Below, piece after piece: positions 11,646 to 24,598 of a stretch of DNA of 64,000 nt. Position numbers and translations under genes: made by a program. The notes under the pieces are model-generated. The model had not been told where the DNA came from. It made no database searches and saw nothing but the letters and a program-made list of their open reading frames with translations. The stretch spans positions 46,923,269-46,987,268 of the forward strand of contig NC_080069.1 in assembly GCF_949987535.1 (NCBI RefSeq), given 5' to 3'. Source of the DNA: Balaenoptera acutorostrata. Taxonomy: Eukaryota > Chordata > Mammalia > Artiodactyla > Balaenopteridae. The number at the start of each line of letters is the position of its first letter. Position 1 is the first letter of the stretch.

Positions 11646-13060
11646 CCTGTACTCTCTTAAAAAAAAAAAATCACTCACCAGTCTGCAAATGTAATAGCCA
11701 CATCCTTTAAAATTCAAAGCAGTAAGATTTAGAAATTGCAGGAGAGAATATAATGAACATGAAGGGCAAAATTTTTGAAGATGATGTAAGCAAAACCATG
11801 ATAAATCCACAAATTTGAATTTCAGAAATATGTTGTCATTTATCCTAACTTATTATTGATATTGATAGAAAATATGGGATGTGGATTTCACTAATAATGA
11901 GAGGGAAACAGAGATAAAGAAAATTTGAACAAAACTGAACAAAACAGGAAAGGAAAAAAATTTTTAAAAAACAAAAAAATAATTATAAGCAAACACATAA
12001 AATTAAATACATGAACAAACTTGAATATTGTCATCATAAAAGTAAGCTGTGAAATTACCTTATATATTGGGAGAGTTAAAATTCCAGCAATGATCAAAGT
12101 TATTGTAGGCAGGTGCAAAAAATGTGAGGTAAGCAATATTATTATAAGAAAATAGAATTGGAAACAAGGAGCATTGTATGGTTTAAATACATCTATTTTA
12201 TGTTAATGAAAACTATAATTTATCAGTAATATGCATGATTTATGATCTTCAGATTTTTAGTGTTGTCTGGGAAGGGGAATTTCCCCATCTACCTCTCTTG
12301 AATTCTTGTGGATGAACTAAGGAATAAAACTGACACAAAACAGATTAACCCGAGAAAAAGAAATAAATTTTAATTTGTGTGCAAGGAGGTCTCATAGAAG
12401 TAGGATCTAGGAAGTGGCCAAAGAAGGCAGCTTTTGTATTCTTTAGATAAAGAAACAATAAATCTCTGAGGAATTAACAGGACAAAGAAACTTATGTTTT
12501 GAATGCTCAATTAGGAAAGAATGTAAGTAGAATTTGGGCTTGGAGTAGTAAATTAAAGAATAACAAGGTTTGTTCATACAGGCTTCTCACACCAAATTCC
12601 CTGTCTCTGGTGATAAGAGTGTCCTTCTACCTCCAGATGCAGGGAGTGCACCTTTCACATGAAAGATTTGTTTCTTGCTTTCAGAGAGACAGTGAGAAGG
12701 ATCAGAGTGACCCTCTTAAATTGGCTGTTTTTTAAGACTACTCAAGACTTAAGAGTAACTCATTTCTCTCAGAATTTGACAGATTAGATAGTAAATAAGT
12801 ATGTGTGTAAGGTGTGATTAATATTATCAACATCCTTGATTACAAATATATACATCCACATTTGTATAAATAATAATATAGTCTACAGAGACTATACAAG
12901 GTTTGCAGCTGTCCATGAGTATCATTCTATCAAGAGTGGTCATATAGAATATCACAAACTCTCAATACAATAATAAATATTATAGCCCATATACACTATA
13001 GTGGAAAAAAAGGAAATGCACATTTTGGATGCAGCCTAACCATAATCAGAAAAACATCCA
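11646..13060. other. Mostly unassigned intergenic sequence
   Basis: An A-run at 11661-11670 follows the L2-like piece. 12300-12735 ('gaattcttgtggatgaacta' onward) has the texture of an old interspersed repeat, but I cannot assign a family. The frame 12499-12735 shows no domain. Confidence 0.4.
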
Positions 13061-13505
13061 CACAAATTTAAATATTTATAGTTAGAATTAAAAATTGAAA
13101 AGATACAAAGCAAGTAGTCATCTCAGAAAAATATAAAAATTAACAAATAAATAGAAAAACAGAACAAAGAAATAAAGATATAAGCAGATGAGAGAAATGC
13201 TGAAAGTGTTAAATAAAATAAAGAACTAATTTTTGGAAGCAAAAACATAAAAAGTACTGTGGAAACTATGCTCAACACAACACAAATACACCATATCACT
13301 TATTAGACAATACAAAGGAAGAGTAAGGGTGGCAATATCTGCAAATCGCATAATTCGTCTATGTAGAAAAACAGAATCAACAAAAGCGTTTTATAACTGA
13401 TAATATAGTTTACTAATATAGCAAAATATAAAATACATATTGAAAAATCACAAGGTGTTTTTAATGTCGGTAATAAATAGCTAGAAAATCGAATTTAAAA
13501 GAACC
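13061..13505 (+). mobile_element. Very degenerate L1 ORF2 fragment
   Basis: A-rich sequence with scattered L1 ORF2 landmarks in order, including a gtggcaatatctgcaaatc block and the 'atagcaaaatataaaatac' block that corresponds to the region after the RT catalytic box. No frame survives. Confidence 0.45.
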
Positions 13506-14235
13506 TGAGTAATGTCTGCAAGAGGGTGGAATAGGATATCTCCAGACCTTATACCCCCACAGAAACAATTGCTTGGCAGCCATTCATGGACAAAAGCCCC
13601 ATGGTTTTTCATGAATGAAAGAGAGATAAAGACTTAACCAGACAAAAAACGAGGGAGTTCATGACCACTAGACCTGCCTCATGAGAAGTGTTAAAGGAGA
13701 TCTTCAAGTTGAAACAAAAAGATGGTAAACACCAACATGAAAACATAAGAAATGTATAAACCTCACCACTAAAGATAAATACAGTATAAAAAGAATATTA
13801 TAATCTGTAATAGTCTTAAAATCACTTCTAACACTAGAATATAAATTAAAAGACAAAAGCAGTAAGAGTAACTGTAATCACAGAATTTGTTAACAGAAAC
13901 AAAACATAGAAGTAAAATCTGCCGCCAATTGCATAACGTGTGTATGGGGAGGTGTGAAGGATAGAATCTGCCTGTTACCAAAGTCAGCAGTTTAAAAGAG
14001 ACTGCAATAACTGTGAAGTGTTCAATGTAAATCCCATGGTAACTACAAAAACAAGTACAGTAAATACACAAAAAATAAAGAGAATAATCAAAACATAACT
14101 ACAAAATAAATCAAACCAGAAAGATAACAAAAGGAAAGGAAGAGAGAACTACAAAACAAACACAAAACAATGAACATAATGGCAATAGTAAGTCCTTACC
14201 TATCAAATATTACTTTAAATGTAAATGGACTCTAC
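13506..14235 (+). mobile_element. Old L1M fragment: end of ORF1 to start of ORF2
   Basis: 'ctagacctgcctcatgagaa', 'gatcttcaagttgaaac' and 'taagtccttacctatcaaat' are the ORF1 C-terminal and ORF2 N-terminal landmarks of old L1M families. The sequence stops at about 14235 just after the ORF2 start. Frames are destroyed. Confidence 0.8.
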
Positions 14236-14261
14236 AAGGGTGAAATAGACAGGAATACAAT

Positions 14262-15995
14262 GATATTATGAGGAGTTTTTATCATGAATTGGTGTTGAAT
14301 TTTATCAAATGCTTTTCTCTGCATGGTTTTGTGTAATTATGTGAGTTTTGTTCTTTAGTATGTCAATATAATAGATTACATTTTAAAAATTTATTATATG
14401 GAATGAACCTTGAATCCTTGGAGTTAATCCCAACTTGGTCATGGTGTATAATTTTTTGTATATTGCTGAATTCTATTTGATAATACTTTATTAAGAAATT
14501 TTGCATCTATATTCATTAGAGGCATTGGAATATAGTTTTATTTTTTTGTAAGTGCTTTGTCTTTGGTATCAGGGAAATATTAACTTCATAAAATTAATTG
14601 GGAATTGTTCCCTCATCTTATATTTTACCGAAGAGATTGTGTAGAAATGGTGTTAATTCTTCTTTATGTTTGGTAGAATTCTCCAGCAAAACCATATGGG
14701 CCTTTGGATTTCTTCATTTGGCATTTTAAAATTTGAATTCAATGCCCTTAATAGTTATAAGACGAGTTTTAAGACAATTCAAATTATCTATTTTATATTT
14801 GATGAGTTGTGGTAGGTGGTGTTTTTTGAGAACTAGGTCTATTTCATGTAAATTTTCAAATTCATGCATTTAGAGTTGTTCATAGTATTCTCTTTTTACC
14901 CTTCAGATGTCTATGTCTGCAAAATGCATAGTAATATTCCATGTTTCATTCCTAATATTGATGATTTGTGTTGTATTTTTTCTTTTTGTTAGTCTTGCTA
15001 GAGTTTTGTCAATTGTATTGATCTTTTTTAAAGAGACTTTTGTTGTTGTTGTTTCATTGATTTTTCTCTATTGCTGTTTTTGTTTTCAGTGTTGCTGACT
15101 TCTGCTCTTATCTTCATTATTTCCTTTCCTCTACTGGGTTGAGGTTATCTTGCTCTTTATTTTCTAAGTTCTTAAGGTGGGAGCTTAGATTATCAATTTA
15201 AGACTTCTCCCCTTTTCTAAGGTGTACACCTATTTATTGCTATAAATTTCCCTCACAATATTGCTTTAGCTGTGTCACACAAATTTTGATGTATTGCATT
15301 TTAATTGTCTTTTATTTCAATATATTTAAAAGTTTTCCTTGATACTTCCTCTTTGACTCATGGATTATTTAGAAGTGTGATGTACAGTTTCCAAGTGTTT
15401 GGAGTTTTTTTCCTTTTATCTTTCTGTCACTGATTTCTAGTTTGATTACATTGTGGAGAAAACATTGCATGTGACTTCATTATTTTAAATTTGTTTAGAT
15501 TTGTTTTATGGTCTAAGATATGGTCTATCTTGGTATATGTTCTGTAGACGCTTGAAAAGAATGTGTATTTTGCTGTCACTGGATGGGATGTTGTAAAAAT
15601 ATTGATTCAATCCCATTGGTTGATAAGTTTGGTAGTGTTGAGTTCTTTCATATTCTTATTGATTGTCTAGTTGCTCTATCAATTGTTGAGTGAGAAATAT
15701 TAAAGTCTCCAGCTATACTTGTGGGTTGGTTTATTTCTCAGTCATTCATTTATTTGTTGGCACTTGCAAGTGGTCAGCCTCCTCAGGTTCGAGGCTAGGT
15801 TATATATAGCAAAAAATAAACCCAAAAAACTCATTATTATTTTATTCCTTGGAACCTGGGAACCCTAGTCAGTCTTCTTTCTTTTATCCATATTTCAGAG
15901 ACATCTTACATTTGTTTTATATATTATGTCCATGTTTCTTAGCTGTACTTAGAGGAATAGGAAAAAGTGTGTCTATGTCACCTTCCTAGAATAGG
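14262..15995 (-). mobile_element. Old L1M fragment: 5' end plus middle of ORF2, minus strand
   Basis: From right to left on the minus strand: 5' end (about 15995, 'ctatgtcaccttccta' reversed), 5' UTR piece (15740-15990), then directly early ORF2 (15720) through the endonuclease and RT start to mid-ORF2 at 14262 ('tttatcatgaattggtgttg'). ORF1 is missing, so there is an internal deletion near 15725. Head-to-head with the preceding plus-strand fragment. Confidence 0.82.
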
Positions 15996-16475
15996 AAGTC
16001 CTTTATCTTTTTATTTTTACTTTCTAGCTCTGGTGTATAACATCCCATAAAAAATATTTACCTGTCATTTTAAAGTAGCACTTCTCAACTTGGGTCAAGT
16101 TAGAATTATATGAAAATCTTAAAACATTACTAATATCTTAATAATCCCCTTAAATGTTCTGATTTATAGTTTTGAGTTATTACCTGGATATGGGATGTAT
16201 AAAAGCTCTCCTTAATAAATCAAATGGGAAGGAAAGGTGGAGGGTCACTATTTTAAGTAATTTGTGAAGAATTGGAATGTAAGTTATCCTGACATGATCC
16301 AGGTAGCTGAATCTCTCCCTTCCATGAGATTCTAGGTCCATAACCTTGAATTACCAGAATATCACTACTTAGTCTGAGTCATTGACAGATGGGTACATGT
16401 TGGTATTGTTGTATCATCATTTTCCTTCCTAATTGAGAGAAAAACATTTTTATAAATATCCATACATAGAAACAT
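15996..16475. other. Intergenic, no recognised feature
   Basis: Unassigned sequence between two old L1 fragments. Confidence 0.5.
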
Positions 16476-17770
16476 CAGCAAAATGGTAGAATAGGAGACT
16501 ACTACTGACTTTCCCTCCTCCATGACACACCAAATGTACAGCTACTCATAGATCAGTACCCTCTGAGAGAAATCCAGGAACTGGTTGTGTGACTTCTACA
16601 CAGTGGACAACTGAGAAAATACCCATATCGAAACAGGTAGGAAAAGCTTAGACATACTGAGGCCATAGACCTCACCCCTGGGACAGTGCCTGACAATCAA
16701 GAGGGAATCTCTAATCCTCAGCATCTCCCTGGTACATCTAGCCCCCTGACTTTTATGAGTGCCACCTGAGGAGCTGGCTCCTAAACCCCCTAGCTTGAAG
16801 AGCCAATGGAGCTTGGCATTTGTGAGTCCCCAAGAACCACATAAAACAAATAGGCTGTTTTTAAACAGTGATTTTTTTCAAGAAGATATAAAATTGCCAA
16901 CAGGTATATGAAAAGATGTTCAACATCACTAATCATCAGGGAAATGCAAATCAAAAACACAATGAGGTAACACCTCATACCTATTGAGATGGCTATTATC
17001 AAAAGGCAAGAGATAATAAGTGTTCATAAGGATATGGAGAAAAGGGAATCCTTGCATACTGTTGATAGGAATATGAATTGGTACAACCACTATGGAAAAC
17101 AGTATGGAGGTTCCTCAAGAAATTAAAAACAGAATTACTATATAATCCAGAAATTTCACTTCTAGGTATTTATCCAAAGGGAATGAAAACACTAACTTGA
17201 AAAGATATCTGCACCTCCGTGTTCATTGCAGCTGTATTCACAGTAGCCAAGATATGAAAACAACCTGGTGTCCATTGATGAATGGATAAAGAAAATGGGA
17301 GGTATATATGTACAATGGAATATTATTCAACCTTAAAAAAGAAGCAAATCCTACCATTTCCGACAACATGGATGAACCTGGAAGACATTATGCTAAGTGA
17401 AATAAGCCAGGCACAGAAAGACAAAGATTGCATGATCATACTAATATGTGGAATATTAAAAAAATTAAGTACAATAAAGCCAAACTCATTGTAACAGAGA
17501 TCAGAATAGTGGTTACCAGAGGCTGAGATATAGGGGAAAAGAGGAGATTTAAAATAATAATAATGAAGAGAGAAAGTAGAATAGTGTTTTCTAGGGCTGA
17601 GGGGTTGGAGTCATGGGGATTTATTTATTGGTTCAGAGTTTCTGCTTTGCAAAATGAAAATAGTTCTGGAGAAGGATGGTGGTGATAGTTGCGCAGCAAT
17701 GTAAATGTCCTTCATACCACTGAGCTCTACACTTAAAAATGGTTCAGATAGTAAGTTTTATGTTCTACAT
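16476..17770 (+). mobile_element. Old L1M, 5' UTR joined to ORF2 end and 3' UTR
   Basis: 16480-16860 is L1M 5' UTR ('caaaatggtagaataggaga', then a C/T-rich and GAG-rich leader). At about 16868 it passes directly into the ORF2 C-terminal region ('gttcaacatcactaatcat', then 'ggagaaaagggaatccttgc') and on through the stop to a 3' UTR ending near 17770. The open frame 17282-17494 is the C-terminal ORF2 tail (YICTMEYYSTLKKKQ). Everything between is absent. Confidence 0.85.
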
Positions 17771-17880
17771 ATTATAATAAAATATATATCTATATAAATA
17801 TAATAAAATATATATCTATATAAATATATATTGTGGTGTATATATTTATATGTGTGCGTGTGTCTATATACACACATATT
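17771..17880. repeat. AT-rich tandem repeat at the L1M tail
   Basis: A unit of about 24 bp, containing 'aataaaatatatatctatat', is present twice (about 17775-17822), followed by degenerate TA and TG tracts to 17878. It probably grew from the L1 A-rich tail. Confidence 0.85.
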
Positions 17881-18774
17881 TCCTTGTTACAATTTGATAC
17901 TAAGTTTGGTAACTATGATTTTCTTAACAGTATTTAACATAATTGCATTTAATTTGAGGAGTTAAATGAATAAGTTTCTGACAATATGGGCTATTTAAAA
18001 ATGTAAAATATCCGGTAAATGAAAATTCTCTCTTTTTGACATATCTGCTCAGTGGCCAAATATTCATTGCTTTTTATACTCCCATGTCTTTGGTACCAAA
18101 AATTTCTTTTGAAGTTAAAATGTTAACAGCAAGACTTTGATCCTATAATTGGGGGAAAATGTCATATAAATGTAATACTCCTAGGACCTGAGCTTTGACA
18201 TGTGTAATATAAATCAGTGGGTAATCTTTTCTACTGGATTATGCTTTGGTGATATTTGTGCAAAAAGAGTCAACACAATGAATAACTTCCTATTTACAGT
18301 GAATGCCTAGTTTATACATTTGTATAGACTGTATATCTAAAATACATTTTTTTCTCTTCTTTCTAACTGGAGAACAGTCAGTAACATTCATTTTTCAGAT
18401 CCTTTTAAGTTAAGCCAATTCTAGTAATATAACAGATAAACTTTGAAAACAGTGGTTTAAAAAGAAATTGAAGTTTATTTCTCTCCCAGTAAAGTCTCAA
18501 TTTTTGACTCTGCATAAGGCAGTCATCTAGGCACCCAACCTGACAAGAGATTTGTCATTTTCAACAAAGTTTCCCTGCACCAGGAGAAGGAGGAAGAAAA
18601 AGTGGAGAGTTATGCCAGAAATTTTGTTTAATGAGCTGAACGTGGGAGAGTGTACATTTCCTTTACCCACATCCCATAGCTTCAAAATCCTAATTACATG
18701 CCCACACCTAAATAAAAGAAATGCATTAATTAGCAGCTAGTCAGTCTCTACCTTTCCTTGTCCTGTTACATATA
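17881..18774. other. Intergenic, no recognised feature
   Basis: Unassigned. The frame at 18552-18740 has no recognisable domain. Confidence 0.5.
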
Positions 18775-18905
18775 TTGTCTAATTTTATATTCACAACAAT
18801 CCAATAAAATTAAATTTTATAGATGAGAAAGCCGAGGCTTTAAGAGATCAAGCAGATACCCCAAGACCATCAAACTAGTAAATGGTAGTTAGAAATGCGA
18901 GCCCA
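18775..18905 (-). repeat. MIR SINE
   Basis: Reverse MIR: 'cacaacaatccaataaaatt', 'tttatagatgagaaagccga', 'ggctttaagagatcaagcag' and 'aaactagtaaatggtagtt' match the MIR core in order. Confidence 0.9.
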
Positions 18906-21900
18906 GAATTTTCTAACTCTAAACTTAAACTATTTCATATACAAAATGAAATTTCATTTACAAAGCACTTTAGCCATAGAAAAGTGAGGAGAGCTAATTT
19001 ATTTATAATTTCTAATTCACTAAAAATTAGAAACTCTTTTTGGTTTGGGTGTTGTATAATATTAAAATTTTTATGGTATTTCCACTAACATCTCTTCTTT
19101 AATGTGATAAATCAGTGTTATCAACTTGAGAAATAAAGCCACAGCCCCAAAGCAAACTTTTTCTCCATGTAAACTATTGAAGCTGTGGCAAATTTTTCTG
19201 GCTATTAAAACACTTGGTTGCCTTTAGTTGATCAAGGCAAAAATACAAGTCGGGGAGACTTAGCAAGGTATTGAAATTTGCCAGCTCATTTTTCAATCCT
19301 AAGTGAAAAGAATAGTACACTAAATTAGTAAGGTTATATTCTTACTGATGTAATCTTATAAGCTTACTAATGTAATCTTACTTTACATTAACCATGGATT
19401 ATTCTGGTTAATATCAAGTAAAATTACGAAGTCACTATCTTAGATGTCACAAATCATAATCTAAGTTGGAATAGTTAGAAAAAATAATGAGATTAATAAG
19501 ATGGTTCATTTTGTCATTGTTAATAAACAATAATTCAGTTATTTGTGGCAATTAAAGAGAGGTACAAATACAGTTGTTTGTGTTCACTATGCTCAGAGCT
19601 TACAAAGAGAAATTTATATTTGCAACTTAATTGTAATAATAACATTGCATATAAGTGTTTGCTAGAAAACGTGCAAAGTACTAGACACAGTAGTGAGGAA
19701 CAGTTTTATGTTCTTTTGTGAAATACGAAAAGCAAGCATTTGAGGTTAACATGACATCCTTCCCCCAGCAACATTCCTAGAAAATACAACAATCCTATGA
19801 AATCAGCCATCAAGAAAACTTTAGAATAAGTAACTCAGAACTGATTGCAGTTCTCAAAAGCCCAAAATTATCCTTAGCAAACCAGCTGTTCCTTCTTGCC
19901 TGTCTGCCTGCCTGCCTTCCTTTCTCCCTCTGTCCCTCCTGCCCTCCCTCCCTTCCTTCCTTCCTTCCTTTGTGTGTGTGGGGGATGGGGGAAGGGCAGA
20001 GGTAGATTTCATGTCATATTTAAATGCCTTTTAGTTTACTCAATCAATGCCCAGGATTAAACATTGAGCTGAGGTAACATGACATTAAGAAAGAGAGGGG
20101 GAGGGGAACAAATAAAATATATGTTAGTAGACAAACTCATTCCCATTGTACTCTAGGTGGAAAATTAGGCCAAGTCAGGATCTTACTGCTTTTCTTAGGA
20201 AAGGAAATAAGTTACATAGTCTGAACATTTGCTGTGTTTTTAGAATCCTAATTTGCAAGGAAAATCCTTACATTGCACCTACTCCATACTTCATATGAGT
20301 GTCTGATTAACTTGCGTATTTAAATTGCCCAAAGTGAAACATAAAAATGTCTTATAAAATAATTCTTCATCACACATGGATAGTTAAATAGATCAGTGGT
20401 AGAAAAATGGCTAGGTAAAATTTTAGCAAACAGAACCATAATCTAATGCTCAACTAGCACAAATCCAAGAGCCTATTCAGTGTTCTTATATTTAAGAAAA
20501 CTAAAATTTTAAATGTTTACTTAAAAAAGGGAAATTGGTACAATTCTACCACTTTGTTTTCCGGGATTCTTGTTATTCTTGAAGATGTTTGTACTCTTAT
20601 ATGAAGTAAGTTTTTAAAAAAGATATGGAAAGCATGCATATTATCACCAACATGAGACCAACATGGCCATTATTCTCACTCTGTTCTCTTATCACTAATC
20701 CATTAGATTAATCATGTTTCAAAGTGCATTTTGACCCTCTTATCTTAAATCAAAGGTATGTCAAAGTTTTAAAAATTGACTATATTAGAAACAATTAACT
20801 GCTCTACAATTGTAAAGTGGCTTTGCAAATGGTAATGTTTCAATTATCTATTTTGGAACTGGGGCCCTAATATATTTATAGATTTGTTACTCAGATATTT
20901 ACTTAACTTCCCTGAATCCCAGGATGTTTGATTATTTTTAATGGTCTAATTGGTAAATAAAATTAAAAAGTTGACCAATCAAGTTCATCAGTACAATTAA
21001 ATTGGCTTGGATTTATACATATAATTTTTCCAAACATATCAAAGGAATATTATTTGCCTCTTTACACTCACATATATGTTAGAAGGTTTCATTTCAGACA
21101 GAGATCATTTTAAACTCAAGTAGCAGCATATTACTTCTATATTATTTAGTATGGTATCATGAAATAACATTCACTAAGTTAATCAAAATAATAATTAAAT
21201 GCAAATATATGGAAATCTTATCAGAATTTTGAAAAATGTTTCCAAAATAAAAGTATGCAATACATTTAGACTATCAACAGTGAAAGCCTATTAAAATTAT
21301 TAAAGATAATTTTGACATTAATAGTAATAAACCTATTAAAATTAGCAAAGATTTACCAAAGAATATAATGAGTATCAGTATTTCATCCCTGATAGTAATT
21401 GAATAGACTGGGATCCAAATATCAAATCCCATTCCCTTCACATCTAGAAAAATGTGAAATTCTGGGACATGGTGAAAACATAATATTGCTTCATAATTAG
21501 TACCAAAAAACCTAAGCAATCCTTTAGGGCAATATATTTGCTATCTCAAGTATACCAGTAAAATATTACTCCATTGATTCTTTTTAACTTTTTCATAATT
21601 AATAAATTTTAGAATCACTCTTCTTGGAATATTCATTCTCACATTTCCAAGTTGCTTAACTTTCTGGGATTGAGTGGCTTATAACTTCAATTTTAACTAA
21701 TTTTGAAAGATTTCTTGGGTACTATAAAAGTTATCTAGCTATGGTCTTAAAATCAAGAGCAAAGTGAAAATGGGATGAATTTTTTAAAGTAACATAACAA
21801 ATAAACACAGAAAAACAAAATACCTGAAGGAACCTAATATAACAAAGAAATATTGTGAGGCTTACTTCTCCCCAGCTTCAAAAATAGGAGTTGTATGCTG

Positions 21901-23020
21901 CAGTTGGTAATTGACATCATTATAAGAATAGAGAAGCATAAAGCACATTTATAACCATAAAAACTAATATTTAAAAAAATTACTTTAATGTAACATTTGA
22001 AAATAACTGAATGAATCACCAATCATGATCACAAGAAAATGACATGATTATTAATGTGACTTCATAGTAAAAGTGATAATTACATGCATCAGGAAGAATG
22101 ACAAATTGCATATCAACTTTTTACTCTAAGCAAATTTATTAATTTATAGGAATACCAAGCAATAACTGAGTCATCTCTAGACAGAGAAGTTTTTTTAAAG
22201 TGCATTATGACAACACTAACTGAAATGTAAAACAAAAATATCACCTACCATGTCATCATATCATCATTTCATCGATGCAGTATAGTCATTTGTCCTTGTT
22301 AATTTCTTGCCTTTATCAATAAGCAATTCACTATGAAAACAACAGCAAGCACTCCTAAGAGGTGGGAAAAAGAGTTATTTAAATTTTATTCTTTACTTAT
22401 TTTTACATTTTTTAAAAATTCATGTTACCTCTGTAATCAGGAAAATGAAACTTTGCATTTTATTTCTAAAACCATAAAAGAAAAAAATTCTGAGCACTAA
22501 AAAAACTTGTAGTAGAGTGTACTGTGATGGAGAAGATTTGTCTCCCTGGGCCTATCTCTAACACAGGATCCATGCCACACATGATGACTCTGAAGCTGAA
22601 ATAAAAAAGGACTTAATCTTTGCTTACTGCATTACTCTTTGCAGCGCAGTAATACATATGTAAAAAGCAAATAAAGGGTGTAATCAAGATTAGGGTTTGA
22701 GCAGAGGAGTGTCAGGAAAGACTTTAGAAGCTATTCTTTCTACTGTAGGAAGATAGAATTTACCATCTCTCTGATTAATAAGATCTATACAGCAGCAACT
22801 AAAACACATTTCAATGTTTAAAGTATAAATAAGATGTGAGACTGTAGTTTCCCTTTTCACTTATAAAAATAAAAGAGTACTGAGTTTTAAGATGCAGGGC
22901 AAAACAAAGTGAATTTTCATCTATGTCAATATGTGTTTACTTGATCAGAGGAGTTATTCAAAGTCTACAGGATGCAATACAATTTCTGCTTTTCAGTCTT
23001 AATTCCTAAGGATACATATG
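18906..23020. other. Long unassigned intergenic block
   Basis: About 4.1 kb with no gene and no repeat I can name except a simple pyrimidine tract. AT-rich; the short open frames (18882-19088, minus 21274-21519, minus 21834-22022) show no domain. This is the longest uninterrupted non-repeat stretch of the first half. Confidence 0.5.
19897..19970. repeat. Pyrimidine-rich (TGCC)n/(TTCC)n microsatellite
   Basis: A run of ctgcctgcctgcc followed by ccctccctccc and ttccttccttcc units, almost pure pyrimidine on the plus strand. Confidence 0.95.
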
Positions 23021-24598
23021 TGGAATAGTTTATCATGTCTTTTGCCCATTTTGTAATTGAATTTTTCTTTTTCTTTTTACTTTTAAGGTTTGTTGTTCTT
23101 TATATATTCCAGATACTAGTCTTTTGTAGGATAGGTGGTTTGTAAATATTTTCCCCTGGCCTGTATCTTGCTTTTGGTCTTGGGGTCTTTCACAGAGCAG
23201 AAGTTTTTCAGTTTGATGAGGCTCAATTAATATTTCTTTTCTAGATCATGATTTTGGTGTCAAGTCTAAGAACTATTTGCCTAACCATTGACCTAAATAT
23301 ACTTCCTGTTTTTCCTAAATTTTTATTGTTTCACAGTTTACATTTAAGTCTGTGATTTATTTTGTACTAATTTCCATATAAGGTGTAATATTTGAGTTTC
23401 ATATTTTTGCCTATGGATGTCCAATTGTTACATTTTTTGAAAAAATTCTATCCTTCCTACATTAAATTACTTTTGCACCCTTGTCAAAAATTAGTTGCAC
23501 ATATTTGTGTTGGTCTCTTTCTGTGTTCTCTACTTAATCTGCTGTGTCAGTCTTGATAGCTGTGGCTACACTGTAAGATTTAGTATCTGATGGAGTCATA
23601 CTTCCCACTTTATTCTTCCTTTTCAAGGTTGTTTCAACTATGCTAGGACTCTACCATCTCATATAACTTTTGAAATAAGAATGCCTATGTCCAAAAAAAC
23701 AAAACTACAGCAACAGTAAACAAAACAATTTGTGGTATTTGAATAGGAATTGTATTAACCCTATAGATTAATTTGGAGAGAATTGACATCTTTACAATGT
23801 TGATTATTTCAATCCATGAACATGATATGCCTATCCATTTTTTTAGGTCTTTTAATTTTAGGTCTTTTAATTTTATATCTAATTATGTTTCTTTAGAGTC
23901 ATTGTACAAAGCATTGTACTTTTAATTCATTATCCACATGCTCATTTTTAGTAGTTGGAAGTGTGATTAATTTTTGTTTGACCTTTTATTCTTCAGCCTT
24001 GCTGAACTCTCTTCCTCATTTTAGGCATAATTTTTGTAGATTCCTTGAGATTTTATTTTTTATTATTAAAACATAGTTAACGTATATGAGTGTATTACTT
24101 TTAGGTATATCCTTGAAATTTTCTAGAAATACAATTATGTCATCTGAAAATAGGGACACTTTTCTTTCATCCTTTCCTATCTTTTGCCCTTTATTTCTTT
24201 ATACTCCCTTACTGCAGTGGCTAGAATTTTCAGTACAGTGACCAAAATGATAACAACAGACATCTTTGCCTTCTTCTTGATCTTATAGAGAAAGCCTTCA
24301 GTCTTTCACATTCACTATGATGTTAGCAGTCTTTTTTAGAGATGCTTTTATAATGTTGAAGTAATTTCCTTCTAATCCTAATTTGCTAGGCTTTTTAAAT
24401 CATGTATGACTGTGGAATTTTATCACATGTATTTTCTGCATCAACTGATAGTGTCATACATTTTTTTCTTCTTTAGCTGTCAGGGAGACTTATATTGATT
24501 AATTTTAAAATGCTGAAGTAGCCTTGCATACTGGAATAAATGCTAATTTTTCATAGTATATAATTCTTTCTATATAGTGTTGAAATAAATTTTCTAAT
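23021..24598 (-). mobile_element. Old L1M ORF2 fragment, minus strand
   Basis: Reverse complement of L1 ORF2 from its C-terminal region ('gttctttatatattccagat', left) to the middle of the RT domain ('gcatactggaataaatgc', right). No open frame. It ends abruptly at 24598, where a younger plus-strand L1 5' end begins. Confidence 0.85.
24043..24121 (-). mobile_element. Tiny L1 3'-end insertion with target-site duplication
   Basis: The old L1 text is interrupted between 24054 and 24110 by about 57 bp that resembles a reversed L1 3' terminus ('aaaacatagttaacgtatat', then 'gtgtattacttttaggtat') with a T-rich tail on the left. It is flanked by ccttgagattt (24043-24053) and ccttgaaattt (24111-24121). 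The host sequence reads on normally when it is removed. Confidence 0.6.

Noticed and set aside
11382..11660. 92-residue open frame
   Set aside because: Lies in an L2-like repeat; no recognisable protein features.
12499..12735. 78-residue open frame in a repeat-like block
   Set aside because: No domain or codon signal; not supported as an exon.
18906..23020. Possible conserved non-coding or hidden exon block
   Set aside because: Nothing in the sequence alone supports an exon; only a multi-species alignment could show constraint.
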